Below, in pieces: positions 16,976 to 26,469 of a stretch of DNA of 43,285 nt. The notes under the pieces were generated by a model. The model made no database searches. It saw only the letters and a list, made by a program, of their open reading frames with translations, and was not told the origin of the DNA. How positions within the stretch are numbered: the first letter of the stretch is position 1; every line of letters starts with the position of its first letter. The stretch lies in assembly GCF_018139625.1 (NCBI RefSeq), contig NZ_JAGSOH010000061.1, positions 1 through 43,285 on the forward strand, written 5' to 3'. The DNA is from Actinospica acidithermotolerans (GTDB taxonomy: Bacteria > Actinomycetota > Actinomycetes > Streptomycetales > Catenulisporaceae). Position numbers and translations under genes: made by a program.

Positions 16976-16981
16976 TAGGTT
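16976..16981 (+). promoter_or_regulatory. Leaderless -10 element of pheA
   Basis: TAGGTT lies 7 bases before the ATG at 16989 and there is no Shine-Dalgarno. Confidence 0.55.
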
Positions 16982-16988
16982 AGTCATC

Positions 16989-17924
16989 ATGTCGCATGCG
17001 TCACGCCGCCGTTACGCGTACCTCGGGCCGTCTGGCACCTTCACCGAGGCCGCGTTGCTGAGCCTGCCCGAAGCCGAGCAGATCGAGGGTGTCGCCTACC
17101 CCTCGGTGCCCGCGGCCTTCGACGCGGTGCGCGGCGGCGAGTGCGAGGCGGCCGTCGCCGCCATCGAGAGCTCTGTCGAGGGCGCGGTCACCGCGACGAT
17201 CGACGAACTGGCCTCCGGCGAGCCGCTGATGATCGTGCGCGAACTGCTGCTGCCGATCTCCTTCGCCCTGCTGGTGCGCCCGGGCACCGACCTGGACTCG
17301 GTGAAGACCGTCGCCAGCCACCCGGTCGCGATGCCGCAGTGCCGCCGCTGGCTCGGCCAGGAACTGCCGGACGTGCGCTGGGAGACGGCCGCGTCCAACG
17401 CGGAGGCCGCGCGGCAGGTCCGCGACGGCGTCTTCGACGCGGCGCTCGCCGGCGCCTTCACCGCCGCGCGCTACGGGCTCGAGGTGCTCGCCGACGACGT
17501 CCACGACAACGTCGGCGCGCAGACCCGCTTCGTCGTCGTGACCCGGCCGGGCACCCCGACCGAGCCGAGCGGGCTGGATAAGACCTCGATCACCGTCGGA
17601 CTGCGCGACAACCACCCCGGCGAGCTGATGGAGATCCTCGAGGAGTTCGCACGCCGCGGCGTCAACCTGTGCCGGATCGAGTCCCGGCCCACCGGCGAGG
17701 CGATGGGCAAGTACTACTTCTGCATCGACTGCGAGGGCCACATCGCCGACGAGCGGGTCGGCGAGGCGCTGCTCGGCCTGCGCCGCAACAGCGCCCACCT
17801 GCGCTTCCTCGGCTCCTACCCGCGTGCCGACCGGCAGGCCCCGACGATCCGCCCCGGCAACACCGACGAGGAGTTCGCCGCGGCCAGGAACTGGCTCGCG
17901 GCCGTCCGCGACGGTAACCGCTAG
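16989..17924 (+). CDS. pheA: Prephenate dehydratase
   Basis: The 311-residue enzyme decarboxylates and dehydrates prephenate to phenylpyruvate for phenylalanine synthesis. It begins YAYLGPSGTFTEAAL, has the catalytic-domain segments ESSVEGAV and NVGAQTRFVVV, and a C-terminal ACT domain (about 200-275) with RDNHPGELMEIL and IESRP that should bind phenylalanine for feedback control. There is no fused chorismate mutase, as in other actinobacteria. The ATG at 16989 is preferred over upstream in-frame starts because the fold begins there and a leaderless -10 precedes it. Confidence 0.97.
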   Translation: MSHASRRRYAYLGPSGTFTEAALLSLPEAEQIEGVAYPSVPAAFDAVRGGECEAAVAAIESSVEGAVTATIDELASGEPLMIVRELLLPISFALLVRPGTDLDSVKTVASHPVAMPQCRRWLGQELPDVRWETAASNAEAARQVRDGVFDAALAGAFTAARYGLEVLADDVHDNVGAQTRFVVVTRPGTPTEPSGLDKTSITVGLRDNHPGELMEILEEFARRGVNLCRIESRPTGEAMGKYYFCIDCEGHIADERVGEALLGLRRNSAHLRFLGSYPRADRQAPTIRPGNTDEEFAAARNWLAAVRDGNR

Positions 17925-18033
17925 GTAACAACTCGCACGTTTCGCCGCGCGGGGCCTCCCCGGCGCTCACCAGGGGTCGTGCTTCGGTTACGCTGGCGCT
18001 ATAAGATGATCTGACGCGCAGTCAACAGGGTAT

Positions 18034-18063
18034 GCCGCCACGCCGTCGACGGGCGGTGGCGGC
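18034..18063 (+). promoter_or_regulatory. Leader hairpin before the hydrolase-like gene
   Basis: GCCGCCAC and GTGGCGGC form an 8-bp stem with an inner CCGTCGACGG palindrome. A TACGCT hexamer at 17989-17994 is a plausible -10, giving a leader of roughly 100 bases. The role of the hairpin is unknown. Confidence 0.4.
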
Positions 18064-18105
18064 GCGCCCGGGCAGCGAAGCAGCACACCCCGAGGGGGGC
18101 CACGT

Positions 18106-18894
18106 ATGGCGGTCATAGTCGTGGTGCCGAACCCGGATACCGAGACGGGTCCGCAGCGCATCGCGGCCGCCCTGCTCTCCTCGCTGCGCGCCGTACGCGG
18201 CCAGGTGCCCGGCGCCGACCGGATCAAGGTGGTCGAGTTCGCCGACCTGCGCTCGCTCCCGGAGCCGCCGGCCCCGGCGACCGAGTCCGAGCGGATCGAG
18301 CGGCAGCTGCTGGAGGGGTGGTGGGGAGCGGCCGTGCGCACCGGCCAGGGCCGCGGCGAGCCGGCCGACCTGCCGCGCGCGCTCGGCGAGACCGCGCACT
18401 TCGCGCACCAGCCCCGGCCGCCCGAGGACACCGCCCGCGAGCTGCGGCGCTACCTGACGGATCGGAAGTTCCGGCACGAGCTGCGCGACCGCGCCCAGGC
18501 GTGCATCGGCCCGGAGACGCAGGTCGTGATCGGCCACGCGCTCGGCGGGCTGATCGCGTACGAGGCGCTGTGCGCGGTGAGCGACCAGGCGGCCGTCAGC
18601 CTGGTGACCCTCGGGCCGGCGCTGTGCGGCCCCTCGGTGGTCTTCGACCTGCTCGACCCGGCCCCGCGCAGCAACCAGGGGGAATGGCCGGCGTCCGTGC
18701 GCCACTGGTCCAACATCGTCGCGCACACCGATCTCACGGCGCTGTCCGAGTCCCGGCTGACCGCCCGCTTCGGGCCCGGGATCGACGACCTGGTGATCGA
18801 GCCGCATGCGGTGACCGAGAGCCTGAACGGCTATCTGCTCGATCGATCCACCGGGCTCGCGGTGGCCACCGGACTGGCCACCGAGTACCGCTGA
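18106..18894 (+). CDS. Alpha/beta-hydrolase-like protein lacking the nucleophile serine
   Basis: This 262-residue protein has a hydrolase-type layout. The nucleophile-elbow position reads GHALGG (143-148), with Ala145 where Gly-His-Ser-Leu-Gly-Gly is expected. The acid (Asp209 in WSNIVAHTD) and the base (His234 in EPHAVTESL) are in place. The region RHWSNIVAHTDLTAL with a later PHAVTESLNGYL resembles alpha/beta-hydrolase domains attached to actinobacterial signalling or conflict proteins. Loss of the serine suggests a binding or scaffold role, not esterase activity. It has GAGGGGGG before the ATG. It is convergent with the J-domain gene. Family assignment is tentative. Confidence 0.75.
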   Translation: MAVIVVVPNPDTETGPQRIAAALLSSLRAVRGQVPGADRIKVVEFADLRSLPEPPAPATESERIERQLLEGWWGAAVRTGQGRGEPADLPRALGETAHFAHQPRPPEDTARELRRYLTDRKFRHELRDRAQACIGPETQVVIGHALGGLIAYEALCAVSDQAAVSLVTLGPALCGPSVVFDLLDPAPRSNQGEWPASVRHWSNIVAHTDLTALSESRLTARFGPGIDDLVIEPHAVTESLNGYLLDRSTGLAVATGLATEYR

Positions 18895-18969
18895 GCCGGC
18901 CCCGCGCCGACTGCTCCCCGTGCCGACTGCCCGCGCCTTCGCTCCCCGCCGCGGGCCGTCCGCCGCTTC

Positions 18970-19797
18970 CTAGCGCGGCATCAGCAGCTGCTGCCTGAGC
19001 AGGCTGAGCTCCTGCTCCTTCACGTTGATCTGCTCGTAGAGCCGCGAGCTCAGGACGTCGAGCACCAGGGCCGCGCCGACCTCGAGCAGCAGCTGCCCGA
19101 TCGGGCTGGAGAGCAGCGTCTCGCGCTCCACCCGGGCCTCGGCGATCCGCGCCTTGAGCCAGATCAGCCGCTGCCGCAGCCACAGCTGCCGCACCGTCGG
19201 ATCCTCCGGGCCGGCGTTGTTGAGCACCGCCCACTCCTCGGCCAGCCGCTGCAGCTCGTAGAGGTCCTGGCGGCGGTAGGCGTCGTTGACCCGGGCGATG
19301 AAGGCGCTGCGCCGCTCCTTCTCCACCGGGTCCTGCACCAGGTCCGGGTGCGCGCGCCGGGCGAGGTCGCGGTAGAGCCGCTGGGCGACCTTGGCCGGGC
19401 TCGGCTGCTCCTGCTCGGGCGCGCCCTCCGGCTCGGTGAAGCGCAGCGAGCTGGCGTACTCGGGGTCGATCGCGGGCGGCGCGGGCTGCGGCAGCGGGTC
19501 GGTCAGCGGATCCGCCGCGTGCTCGCCCGTGCCGTAGAGCTGCTGCAGCCGGCGCAGGTCCTCCGGATCTCCGGTGATCGTCGCGCGCAGCCCGGCGATG
19601 TCCAGGTCCAGCTGGTCCAGCTTGTCGTACAGCGGCCCGAGCTGGCTGTGCTGCTGCCGGGTGAGGTGGTCGAGCTGGGCACGGCTGTGCTCCAGGTCTA
19701 TCTGGGCCTGGGTCAGTTCGGCCTCGACGGCCGCGACCGAGTCCTCGAGTGTTGCGGGCGCCGTCGCGGTCGTCACGCCGATGTTGGCGACGTCCAT
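18970..19797 (-). CDS. Coiled-coil protein with a J-like domain
   Basis: The 275-residue protein has an N-terminal coiled coil (about 15-90), a Pro-rich spacer (100-130), and a J-like segment (134-182) in which RLYRDLARRAHPDL carries the His-Pro-Asp tripeptide at 150-152 and IARVNDAYRRQDLYEL matches helix IV. A further helical coiled coil (205-270) with one hydrophobic patch follows. The HPD motif suggests recruitment of a DnaK-type chaperone, but the domain is divergent and not N-terminal. GGAGGGG directly before ATG 19797 fixes the start. Confidence 0.8.
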   Translation of the reverse strand: MDVANIGVTTATAPATLEDSVAAVEAELTQAQIDLEHSRAQLDHLTRQQHSQLGPLYDKLDQLDLDIAGLRATITGDPEDLRRLQQLYGTGEHAADPLTDPLPQPAPPAIDPEYASSLRFTEPEGAPEQEQPSPAKVAQRLYRDLARRAHPDLVQDPVEKERRSAFIARVNDAYRRQDLYELQRLAEEWAVLNNAGPEDPTVRQLWLRQRLIWLKARIAEARVERETLLSSPIGQLLLEVGAALVLDVLSSRLYEQINVKEQELSLLRQQLLMPR

Positions 19798-19837
19798 GAC
19801 CCCTCCATTCTGGGTTTGCACTGTTCACGGTATCCGG

Positions 19838-19865
19838 CCCGGGATGGACGGGAGGTCCGCCCGGG
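19838..19865. repeat. Imperfect inverted repeat in the divergent gap
   Basis: CCCGGG arms flank GGAC/GGTCC inner arms with a small bulge. The gap of 262 bases between the J-domain and TfoX-C genes holds no gene; TACCGT on the minus strand could be a -10 for the J-domain gene. Confidence 0.35.
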
Positions 19866-20059
19866 GGTACCGACATGCGATCGATATGAAAGTAGAAGCC
19901 CGGCGTGCCGGGAGTTGCACCGACTGTGACCCGCAAGGGCGATTCGGGTGGCCGTGCGCGCGGACCCGGGCGAAGGTGGAACCACCGGCACCGGCACAGT
20001 CAGCGGATTCGATCTTCGGGCGCGCATCGTGCGCGGCTGAGGCGGAGGGTGAGATCTCG

Positions 20060-20335
20060 GTGGGAACCATCATTCACGGACTGGCGATAGACCGCGCCGT
20101 CAACATCGGCCCGGTCCTCTCGGCCCGGCTTCGCTCGGTCGGCGTCGAAACGCTGGAGGAGCTCAAGCGGCAGGGTGCACTCGAGGTCTGGCAGCTGATC
20201 GCCGACCAGACACCGCCCGAGGAGTGCGTGCACACGCTGCTCGCCCTGGAGGGGGCGATCCGGGCGACCCGCTGGACGGCGATCGACCAGGGTGAGCGGG
20301 ACCGTCTGGTCGCCGCCGCCGGGCTCGACGTCTGA
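20060..20335 (+). CDS. Stand-alone TfoX C-terminal domain protein
   Basis: The 91-residue product matches the TfoX/Sxy C-terminal helical domain: LSARLRSVGVETLEELKRQGALEVW is the typical helix-hairpin region and LLALEGAIRATRW matches the closing segment. The TfoX N-terminal domain is absent. This domain resembles helix-hairpin-helix nucleic acid binders, and such single-domain copies are not known to control competence. The GTG at 20060 has GGAGGG upstream; longer in-frame starts reach into poorly conserved, non-coding-like sequence. It is convergent with the next gene with only 9 bases between stops. Confidence 0.85.
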   Translation: MGTIIHGLAIDRAVNIGPVLSARLRSVGVETLEELKRQGALEVWQLIADQTPPEECVHTLLALEGAIRATRWTAIDQGERDRLVAAAGLDV

Positions 20336-20344
20336 CGTCGCTGC

Positions 20345-21469
20345 TCAGTTGCCCTGCGATCCGCCTCCGCTGAAGGCGGATCCGGCGAGCGTCCCGGTCT
20401 GCAGCTTGCTCCAGGTGTCCGAGTTCATCGAACCGGTCACCTGCAGGCCGACCGCTTGCTGGTAGAACGCCACGGCCTCGGCCGTCGTCATCGTATAGCG
20501 GTTGCCGGACAGGCCCGCGCCCTCCGCGTAGTCGAGCGACTGGTTCAGCCGGCTCACGTCGGAGTCCCGGTCGCCGTACCGCAGCGAGGGGGTGGGCCCC
20601 GCGGCGGCCAGCGCCAGCCTGGTGTGGTCGCCGACGGTGCTCGCCGCGTCGCCGGTGACGCCGGAGGCGGCCTGGAACTGCTGCACCGCCAGCGCCGTCG
20701 CCTGGTCGAAGGACCCGGTGACGGCGCCCTGGTAGTAGCCGAGCGACGAGAGCCGCTCCTGCACCCAGCGCACCAGGCTGCCCTGCGATCCGGGGCCGAG
20801 CGGAAGGCTGTCGCCGCTGAACGAGACGGCGGCCGAACTCGTGCTCGGGGCCGCCGGGGTCGAGGCGGCCGCCGAGGTCGACTGCGCGCTCTGCATCGGC
20901 ACGGTGATCACGCCGCCGGCCTGCATGGAGGTCGCGGCCGCCGAGGCCGACTGCGCCGTCGTGCTGCCGCTAGCGGTGTTCGAGCCGCTGCCGCCGCTCT
21001 GGTTGCCCAGGTAGAGCAGTCCGAGGATCACGGCCGCGGCGACCACGACCGCGCCGACCGTGGCGAGCACCACCGGCCTGCCGCTGCGCTCGTCCTCGTC
21101 ATCGTAGGGGCTCGGCGGCGACTGGTTGCCGCCCGGCGGCTGCATCCGGTAGTCGGTCTCGACCACGGGGGGAAGCACCTGCGTCTGGCCGTGCAGGCCC
21201 GGAGCGCCGTCCGGGGTGCGGAAGAGGCTGTCGAACTCGCTCGGCGGCTGGGTGAGCGCCTCGTGGGAGAGGTTGAACAGCTGCGTCGGCCGCGCACCGT
21301 ACGCCGCTGCCGGAAAGCCCGGCATCGCCTCGGTCCACTCCGCGCCCTGACCTGCGGAGACAGCCGCCATCGCCTGCGTGTCCAATGAAGTCACGCCGCC
21401 TACGGGGCTGCCGCACATCCGGCAGAAGCGGCCCTCGACGGGCTCGCCGCAGTTACCGCAGTACTCCAT
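20345..21469 (-). CDS. Zinc-ribbon membrane protein with two peptidoglycan-binding domains
   Basis: The 374-residue protein starts with a zinc ribbon (C4, C7, C16, C19), continues with a disordered acidic/Pro region, has one membrane span (about 132-155), a Ser/Thr/Ala linker, and two PG_binding_1-like repeats (about 225-292 and 296-360), the first with GSQGSLVRWVQERLSSLGYYQG. So a cytoplasmic zinc domain is linked across the membrane to a wall-binding domain. It could tether or sense the cell wall. AAGGAG lies 9 bases before ATG 21469, which is preferred over the in-frame start at 21523. Confidence 0.87.
   Translation of the reverse strand: MEYCGNCGEPVEGRFCRMCGSPVGGVTSLDTQAMAAVSAGQGAEWTEAMPGFPAAAYGARPTQLFNLSHEALTQPPSEFDSLFRTPDGAPGLHGQTQVLPPVVETDYRMQPPGGNQSPPSPYDDEDERSGRPVVLATVGAVVVAAAVILGLLYLGNQSGGSGSNTASGSTTAQSASAAATSMQAGGVITVPMQSAQSTSAAASTPAAPSTSSAAVSFSGDSLPLGPGSQGSLVRWVQERLSSLGYYQGAVTGSFDQATALAVQQFQAASGVTGDAASTVGDHTRLALAAAGPTPSLRYGDRDSDVSRLNQSLDYAEGAGLSGNRYTMTTAEAVAFYQQAVGLQVTGSMNSDTWSKLQTGTLAGSAFSGGGSQGN
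20358..20382. terminator. Hairpin at the convergent 3' ends
   Basis: GATCCGCCT and AGGCGGATC form a perfect 9-bp stem around 7 bases. It lies inside the last codons of the peptidoglycan-binding gene and just after the TfoX-C stop, so it may end both transcripts. Confidence 0.55.
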
Positions 21470-21661
21470 AGGGCCAAGCTCCTTGTATCCACCCGGCCGA
21501 GGCGGCCGGTTCATGAGCCCCACCGAACCGCCACTCTAATAGCTGGATGAGATTCGTCTGTACCGGGTATGACACAGCTTTTGCCCGGTCGCGTCCGAAT
21601 CGTGTCCTGCCGTTTGCCCGCGCGTAGAAGCGGTTCCGCAGCGTGCTGACTCAGAGCGGAA

Positions 21662-22510
21662 TCAGAGATATTCGCGCGCCGCGGCGACCGCCTGCGCCCC
21701 GTAGGAGCCCCCGAACAGAGCCGCGTGCACCAGCAGCGGGTGCAGCTGGTGCAGGCCCACCCGCTCGCGCCAGCCGTCCGCCAGCGGGTGCACCTCGTCG
21801 TACGCGCTGAGGATGGCCTCCAGCTGCGGCGGGGCGAACAGCGCGAGCATGGCCAGGTCGGTCTCCCGGTGGCCGCCGTGCGCGGCCGGGTCGATCAGCC
21901 AGGCGCGTCCCCGCACGTCCCACTGCACGTTGCCCGCCCACAGGTCCCCGTGCAGCCGCGCGGGCAGCTCCGGCGGACCGGCGAGCTCCCCGATCCGGGC
22001 GCACACCAGCTCGATGTCAGCCGCCTGGCTCAAATCCAGGGCTTTTCTGTCCACCGCGGCGCGCAGGTATGGCAGGACCCGGTGTTCGGCGTAGAAGGAG
22101 GGCCAGTCGTCGGACTCGGCGTTGCTCATCGGCAGGGCCCCGATATACCCGTCCTCGGGCGCGCCGAAGCTCTGCGCCCCGCGCGCGTGCACGGTGGCGA
22201 GCTGGCGGCCGAACTCCTCGGCGCCGGCCGGGGTGGCGCGCCCCGGCGTGATCCACGTGGTGACGAGCAGATCCGCGGTCTCCCCGAGCACCTCGGGCAC
22301 CGCCACCCCGTCCGCCTCGCGCAGCCAGCGCAGGCCGCGCGCCTCGGCGGCCAGGAAGCCCGGGGCCTGCCCCGGATAGGCCTTCGCGAAGACGTTCCCG
22401 CCGGACAGCAGCGCGACCCGGTAGGCCCCGGTCCCCCCGGAGCCGGTGCCGAGCGCCGTGACCCCCGCGACTTTCGCGCCGAGCAGCTCGCCGACCTGGT
22501 CCCCGATCAT
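21662..22510 (-). CDS. Fructosamine kinase family protein
   Basis: The 282-residue kinase-fold protein phosphorylates ketosamines (fructosamine or ribulosamine adducts), helping to remove early protein glycation products. Evidence is GGNVFAKAYPGQAPGFLAAE with the ATP-binding Lys, HGDLWAGNVQWD as catalytic loop, and WLIDPAAHGGHRETDLAM with the metal Asp. FGGSYGAQAVAAAREYL closes the protein as in relatives. The ATG at 22510 gives the normal family length; the in-frame region upstream to 22639 is not family-like. Confidence 0.93.
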   Translation of the reverse strand: MIGDQVGELLGAKVAGVTALGTGSGGTGAYRVALLSGGNVFAKAYPGQAPGFLAAEARGLRWLREADGVAVPEVLGETADLLVTTWITPGRATPAGAEEFGRQLATVHARGAQSFGAPEDGYIGALPMSNAESDDWPSFYAEHRVLPYLRAAVDRKALDLSQAADIELVCARIGELAGPPELPARLHGDLWAGNVQWDVRGRAWLIDPAAHGGHRETDLAMLALFAPPQLEAILSAYDEVHPLADGWRERVGLHQLHPLLVHAALFGGSYGAQAVAAAREYL

Positions 22511-22676
22511 CCTCGGCGACCAGGGTTCCGGCCCGCGGCCGGAGTGTTCGTACGCGCACACACCCGCTGCGCATCCGCGGATCTCACCGTTGTTCCCTCG
22601 CTTCAGGCCGTCGCGTCGCCAGGTGCCGACGCCGGGCACGCACTACGAATTCTGCCAGGCAACGGTAGTACGGAAA

Positions 22677-22693
22677 CCGCCCTTCACGGGCGG
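22677..22693 (-). terminator. Terminator of the holin-like gene
   Basis: On the minus strand CCGCCC-GTGAA-GGGCGG is followed by TTTCC, about 50 bases after the stop at 22744. The 233-base gap between the two minus-strand genes shows nothing else. Confidence 0.6.
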
Positions 22694-22743
22694 GCGGACG
22701 CGCCGGAAGCGCCCGCGCGGTGCACGGACGCCTGTGGGCTTGG

Positions 22744-23133
22744 TCACTTGTCGTCGTCGGGCAGGAGCGCGTTGAGAATCAGCGAGACGACCGTGATGAC
22801 GAGCGATCCGAGCAGCGCGGAGACGAAGTTCTCGACGTGGAACTGCACGGCGAAGTGGGCGCAGATCGCAGAGGTCAGCCACAGCATCAGAGCATTGATG
22901 ACAAAGGTGATGAGGCCGAGCGTCAGGATGATCAGGCCGAAGCTGAAGAGCTTGACGACGGGTCGGATGAACGTGTTGACGAGCCCGAAGATGAGCGCGA
23001 CGATCAGGATGGTTCCGACCAGCTGGCCGGTGGAGGCGCCGGAGTGCTCGAAGGTGATCCCTGATTTGAGGACCAGGGAGGCCACCCACAGCGCCACCGC
23101 GTTGACCGCGATCTTGATGGCGAATTTCTTCAT
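22744..23133 (-). CDS. Phage holin family (DUF360-like) membrane protein
   Basis: The 129-residue protein has about four membrane spans: residues 5-22, 30-50, 58-80 and 95-120. The segment FGLVNTFIRPVVKLFSFGLIILTLGLITFVINA is typical of the Phage_holin_4_2 group, which is chromosomal in most bacteria and not part of prophages; only a short diagnostic part, NTFIRPVVK, is needed to see this. The start MKKFAIKI at 23133 is preferred over the in-frame start at 23229. Function in the membrane is unknown. Confidence 0.9.
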   Translation of the reverse strand: MKKFAIKIAVNAVALWVASLVLKSGITFEHSGASTGQLVGTILIVALIFGLVNTFIRPVVKLFSFGLIILTLGLITFVINALMLWLTSAICAHFAVQFHVENFVSALLGSLVITVVSLILNALLPDDDK

Positions 23134-23280
23134 GGGCGAATGTTGCCGCAATCCGCACCCTGTGGTCGAGAACCTGTGGCAAGCTGTTGCACACAACCCG
23201 GGTGGCGCTCGCAGGGCGCTGTGTATCACCCGTACGCGTCAGGGCCCGACGCAAAAACGGGCATTTTGTGCGACACAGGA

Positions 23281-23286
23281 TATGAT
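23281..23286 (+). promoter_or_regulatory. Leaderless -10 element of the MarR gene
   Basis: TATGAT lies exactly 7 bases before ATG 23294. A TGTG-CGA-CACA inverted repeat at 23267-23277 just upstream could be an autoregulatory site. Confidence 0.5.
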
Positions 23287-23293
23287 CGACGCT

Positions 23294-23857
23294 ATGACAG
23301 CAATGGATGACCGGCTCGGCCACGTGGTCAAGAGCCTCGAGCAAGAGCTCTCCGGAGCTAAGGACGCGGTGCTGCGGCCGATGGGCCTGACAGTTCCGCA
23401 GTACTCGGCGCTGCTGGTGATCGCTGAGACTCCGGGCATCAGCGGGGCGGAACTCGCCCGCCAGTGCCTGGTGACCCCCCAGACGATGACCACGGTGCTC
23501 GGCAACCTCACCGTGAAGGGTCTGATCGAGCGCCGCACGGTGCCCGGCCAGGGGCGGGCGATGGAGACGACCATCACCCGGTCCGGCAAGACCCTGCTGG
23601 CTCGCGCGGACAAGAAGGTCGAGGAGGTCGAGGGGCTGCTCGCCGGGCAGCTGACCAAGACCGACCAGGCCCAGCTGCGTAAGCTGCTGGAGAAGTGCCG
23701 CGCCGCGTTCGCGGACGGCAAGGGGTCCTTCACCGAGGCGGAGGCCGCTCCGGCCGCCCGCCCGGCGCGTAAGGCCCCTGCGAAGAAGGTGGCGGCCACC
23801 CGTCCGGCCAAGAAGGCCGCGACCAAGAAGACCGCCGCCCGGGCCAAGAAGAAGTAG
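23294..23857 (+). CDS. MarR-family regulator with a histone-H1-like basic tail
   Basis: The 187-residue protein has a standard MarR winged helix (about 15-140): LTVPQYSALLVIAETPGISGAELARQ and a recognition region with TPQTMTTVLGNLTVKGLIERR. Residues 152-187 are a tail of Ala, Pro, Lys, Arg and Thr with 10 Lys and 4 Arg and no acidic residue, containing PAKKA/TKKTA-type repeats like bacterial H1-type proteins (HupS or Lsr2-neighbour tails). It probably adds non-specific DNA affinity. ATG 23294 is preferred to ATG 23282 because TATGAT is 7 bases before it. A hairpin follows the stop. Confidence 0.9.
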   Translation: MTAMDDRLGHVVKSLEQELSGAKDAVLRPMGLTVPQYSALLVIAETPGISGAELARQCLVTPQTMTTVLGNLTVKGLIERRTVPGQGRAMETTITRSGKTLLARADKKVEEVEGLLAGQLTKTDQAQLRKLLEKCRAAFADGKGSFTEAEAAPAARPARKAPAKKVAATRPAKKAATKKTAARAKKK

Positions 23858-23880
23858 GCCCGAGCGACACCGCTCTGCCC

Positions 23881-23917
23881 AGCCCGCCGGATCGTCGTTC
23901 AGACGAGCTGGCGGGCT
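23881..23917 (+). terminator. Terminator of the MarR gene
   Basis: AGCCCGCC and GGCGGGCT form the outer 8-bp stem, with CGTC/GACG inside around GTTCA. Confidence 0.7.
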
Positions 23918-23964
23918 AAGCGGCGTTCGGCCCCTCGCGCACGCAGCCGGCATCATCCCAGGTG

Positions 23965-23990
23965 GGACCCCTAGGGGGAATTCGGGGTCC
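23965..23990. repeat. Inverted repeat upstream of the small membrane gene
   Basis: GGACCCC and GGGGTCC flank a 12-base centre, about 120 bases before the next start codon. It may be regulatory; the rest of the 254-base gap shows no gene. Confidence 0.4.
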
Positions 23991-24111
23991 GTCCTGGTAG
24001 CGCGGGAGGTAGTCGCGATATATCGTGGTTGTGGGCCGGAACGCGGCGCTCGCCCCGTTCGTTGACCCGGTAGGAACCGTCAGCAGACTCTGAAGGGGTA
24101 GGGAAAGCGAA

Positions 24112-24324
24112 ATGCCGTTCGCGTTGAAGGCGCTCCTCGTGGTCGCCGGAGTCTTCGTCGCCGGGGCGATCGTGGTATCGATCGTCAGCTGGGCGCTGCA
24201 CTCGTTGCTGTTCATCGCCGTCGGCGCGGCCGCGGTCGGCCTGCTGTACTACGGCTACCACCGCTTCATGATGTCGATCCCGGCCTACCGTCGCCGGCAG
24301 CTGCAGAAGAAGCGCGATTACTGA
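24112..24324 (+). CDS. Small two-span membrane protein (DUF5326-like)
   Basis: The 70-residue protein has two hydrophobic segments (about 5-30 and 33-50) and a strongly basic C-terminus ending RRRQLQKKRDY, so both ends are probably cytoplasmic. Length and pattern resemble the DUF5326 group of small actinobacterial membrane proteins, but this is tentative. GGGAAAG lies before the ATG. It sits between marR and the thiC riboswitch on the same strand. Confidence 0.75.
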   Translation: MPFALKALLVVAGVFVAGAIVVSIVSWALHSLLFIAVGAAAVGLLYYGYHRFMMSIPAYRRRQLQKKRDY

Positions 24325-24391
24325 TCGGATCCACCCTGGCCGCTGACGGGGCTCGACAGGCGCGCTAGGGTGGCGGAGACAAACCAATAAA

Positions 24392-26062
<1,671 letters not shown>

Positions 26063-26106
26063 GTTCCGGAAACAAGTTCGTAAAGCTTGTTAACGACTTT
26101 TGAAGT

Positions 26107-26144
26107 ATCGGGGTCTTCGCGCTGGTCAGCGCGGGGGCCCCGAT
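26107..26144 (+). terminator. Terminator of thiC
   Basis: A continuous 16-18 bp stem using several G-U pairs (ATCGGGG...CCCCGAT outside, GCGCTG/CAGCGC inside) closes a very short loop and is followed by CCCGTTTCC. Confidence 0.85.
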
Positions 26145-26255
26145 CCCGTTTCCTGCAACGTGCATGAAGGGGTTGGCGTTCGGCTGACAGCTTCATGCCA
26201 TGCAGGCTCGTGCCACTTCTGAACCCTTCAGTCAGCTATGCCGGATACGGCAGAC

Positions 26256-26456
26256 TCAGTTCCACGAGCCGGATCCCCCACCAGATTCCCGGCCTCGGCC
26301 GCGGCCTCGCGAAGCCGCTGCCTGAACCCCTGTGGCGGGGCCACGGGCCCACACTGGCCCCGCCCAGGGCGGCAGGCTCCCACTCTCCCCGGAGCCGCCG
26401 AAGCCACCCGCAGCCACGGAGACCACGGCATCCACCCTCGAATCACCGTGCTCCAC
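26256..26456 (-). CDS. Candidate small gene downstream of the LuxR-type regulator
   Basis: A 66-codon minus-strand frame with a GTG start begins 13 bases after the regulator's stop. The product is Gly/Ser-rich (SVAAGGFGGSGESGS, then an Arg/Gly stretch). No Shine-Dalgarno or family is visible and third-position bias is mediocre, so it may be chance. Apart from this frame the stretch 26145-26469 shows no gene. Confidence 0.22.
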   Translation of the reverse strand: MEHGDSRVDAVVSVAAGGFGGSGESGSLPPWAGPVWARGPATGVQAAASRGRGRGRESGGGSGSWN

Positions 26457-26469
26457 CGGGCCATCCTCG

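Noticed and set aside
22744-23133. Holin-like gene taken as evidence of a prophage
   Set aside because: This family is mostly chromosomal, and no phage genes surround it.
21725-23857. 710-codon frame that includes MarR
   Set aside because: Only the last 187 codons are MarR; the upstream part is antisense to the fructosamine kinase and holin-like genes.
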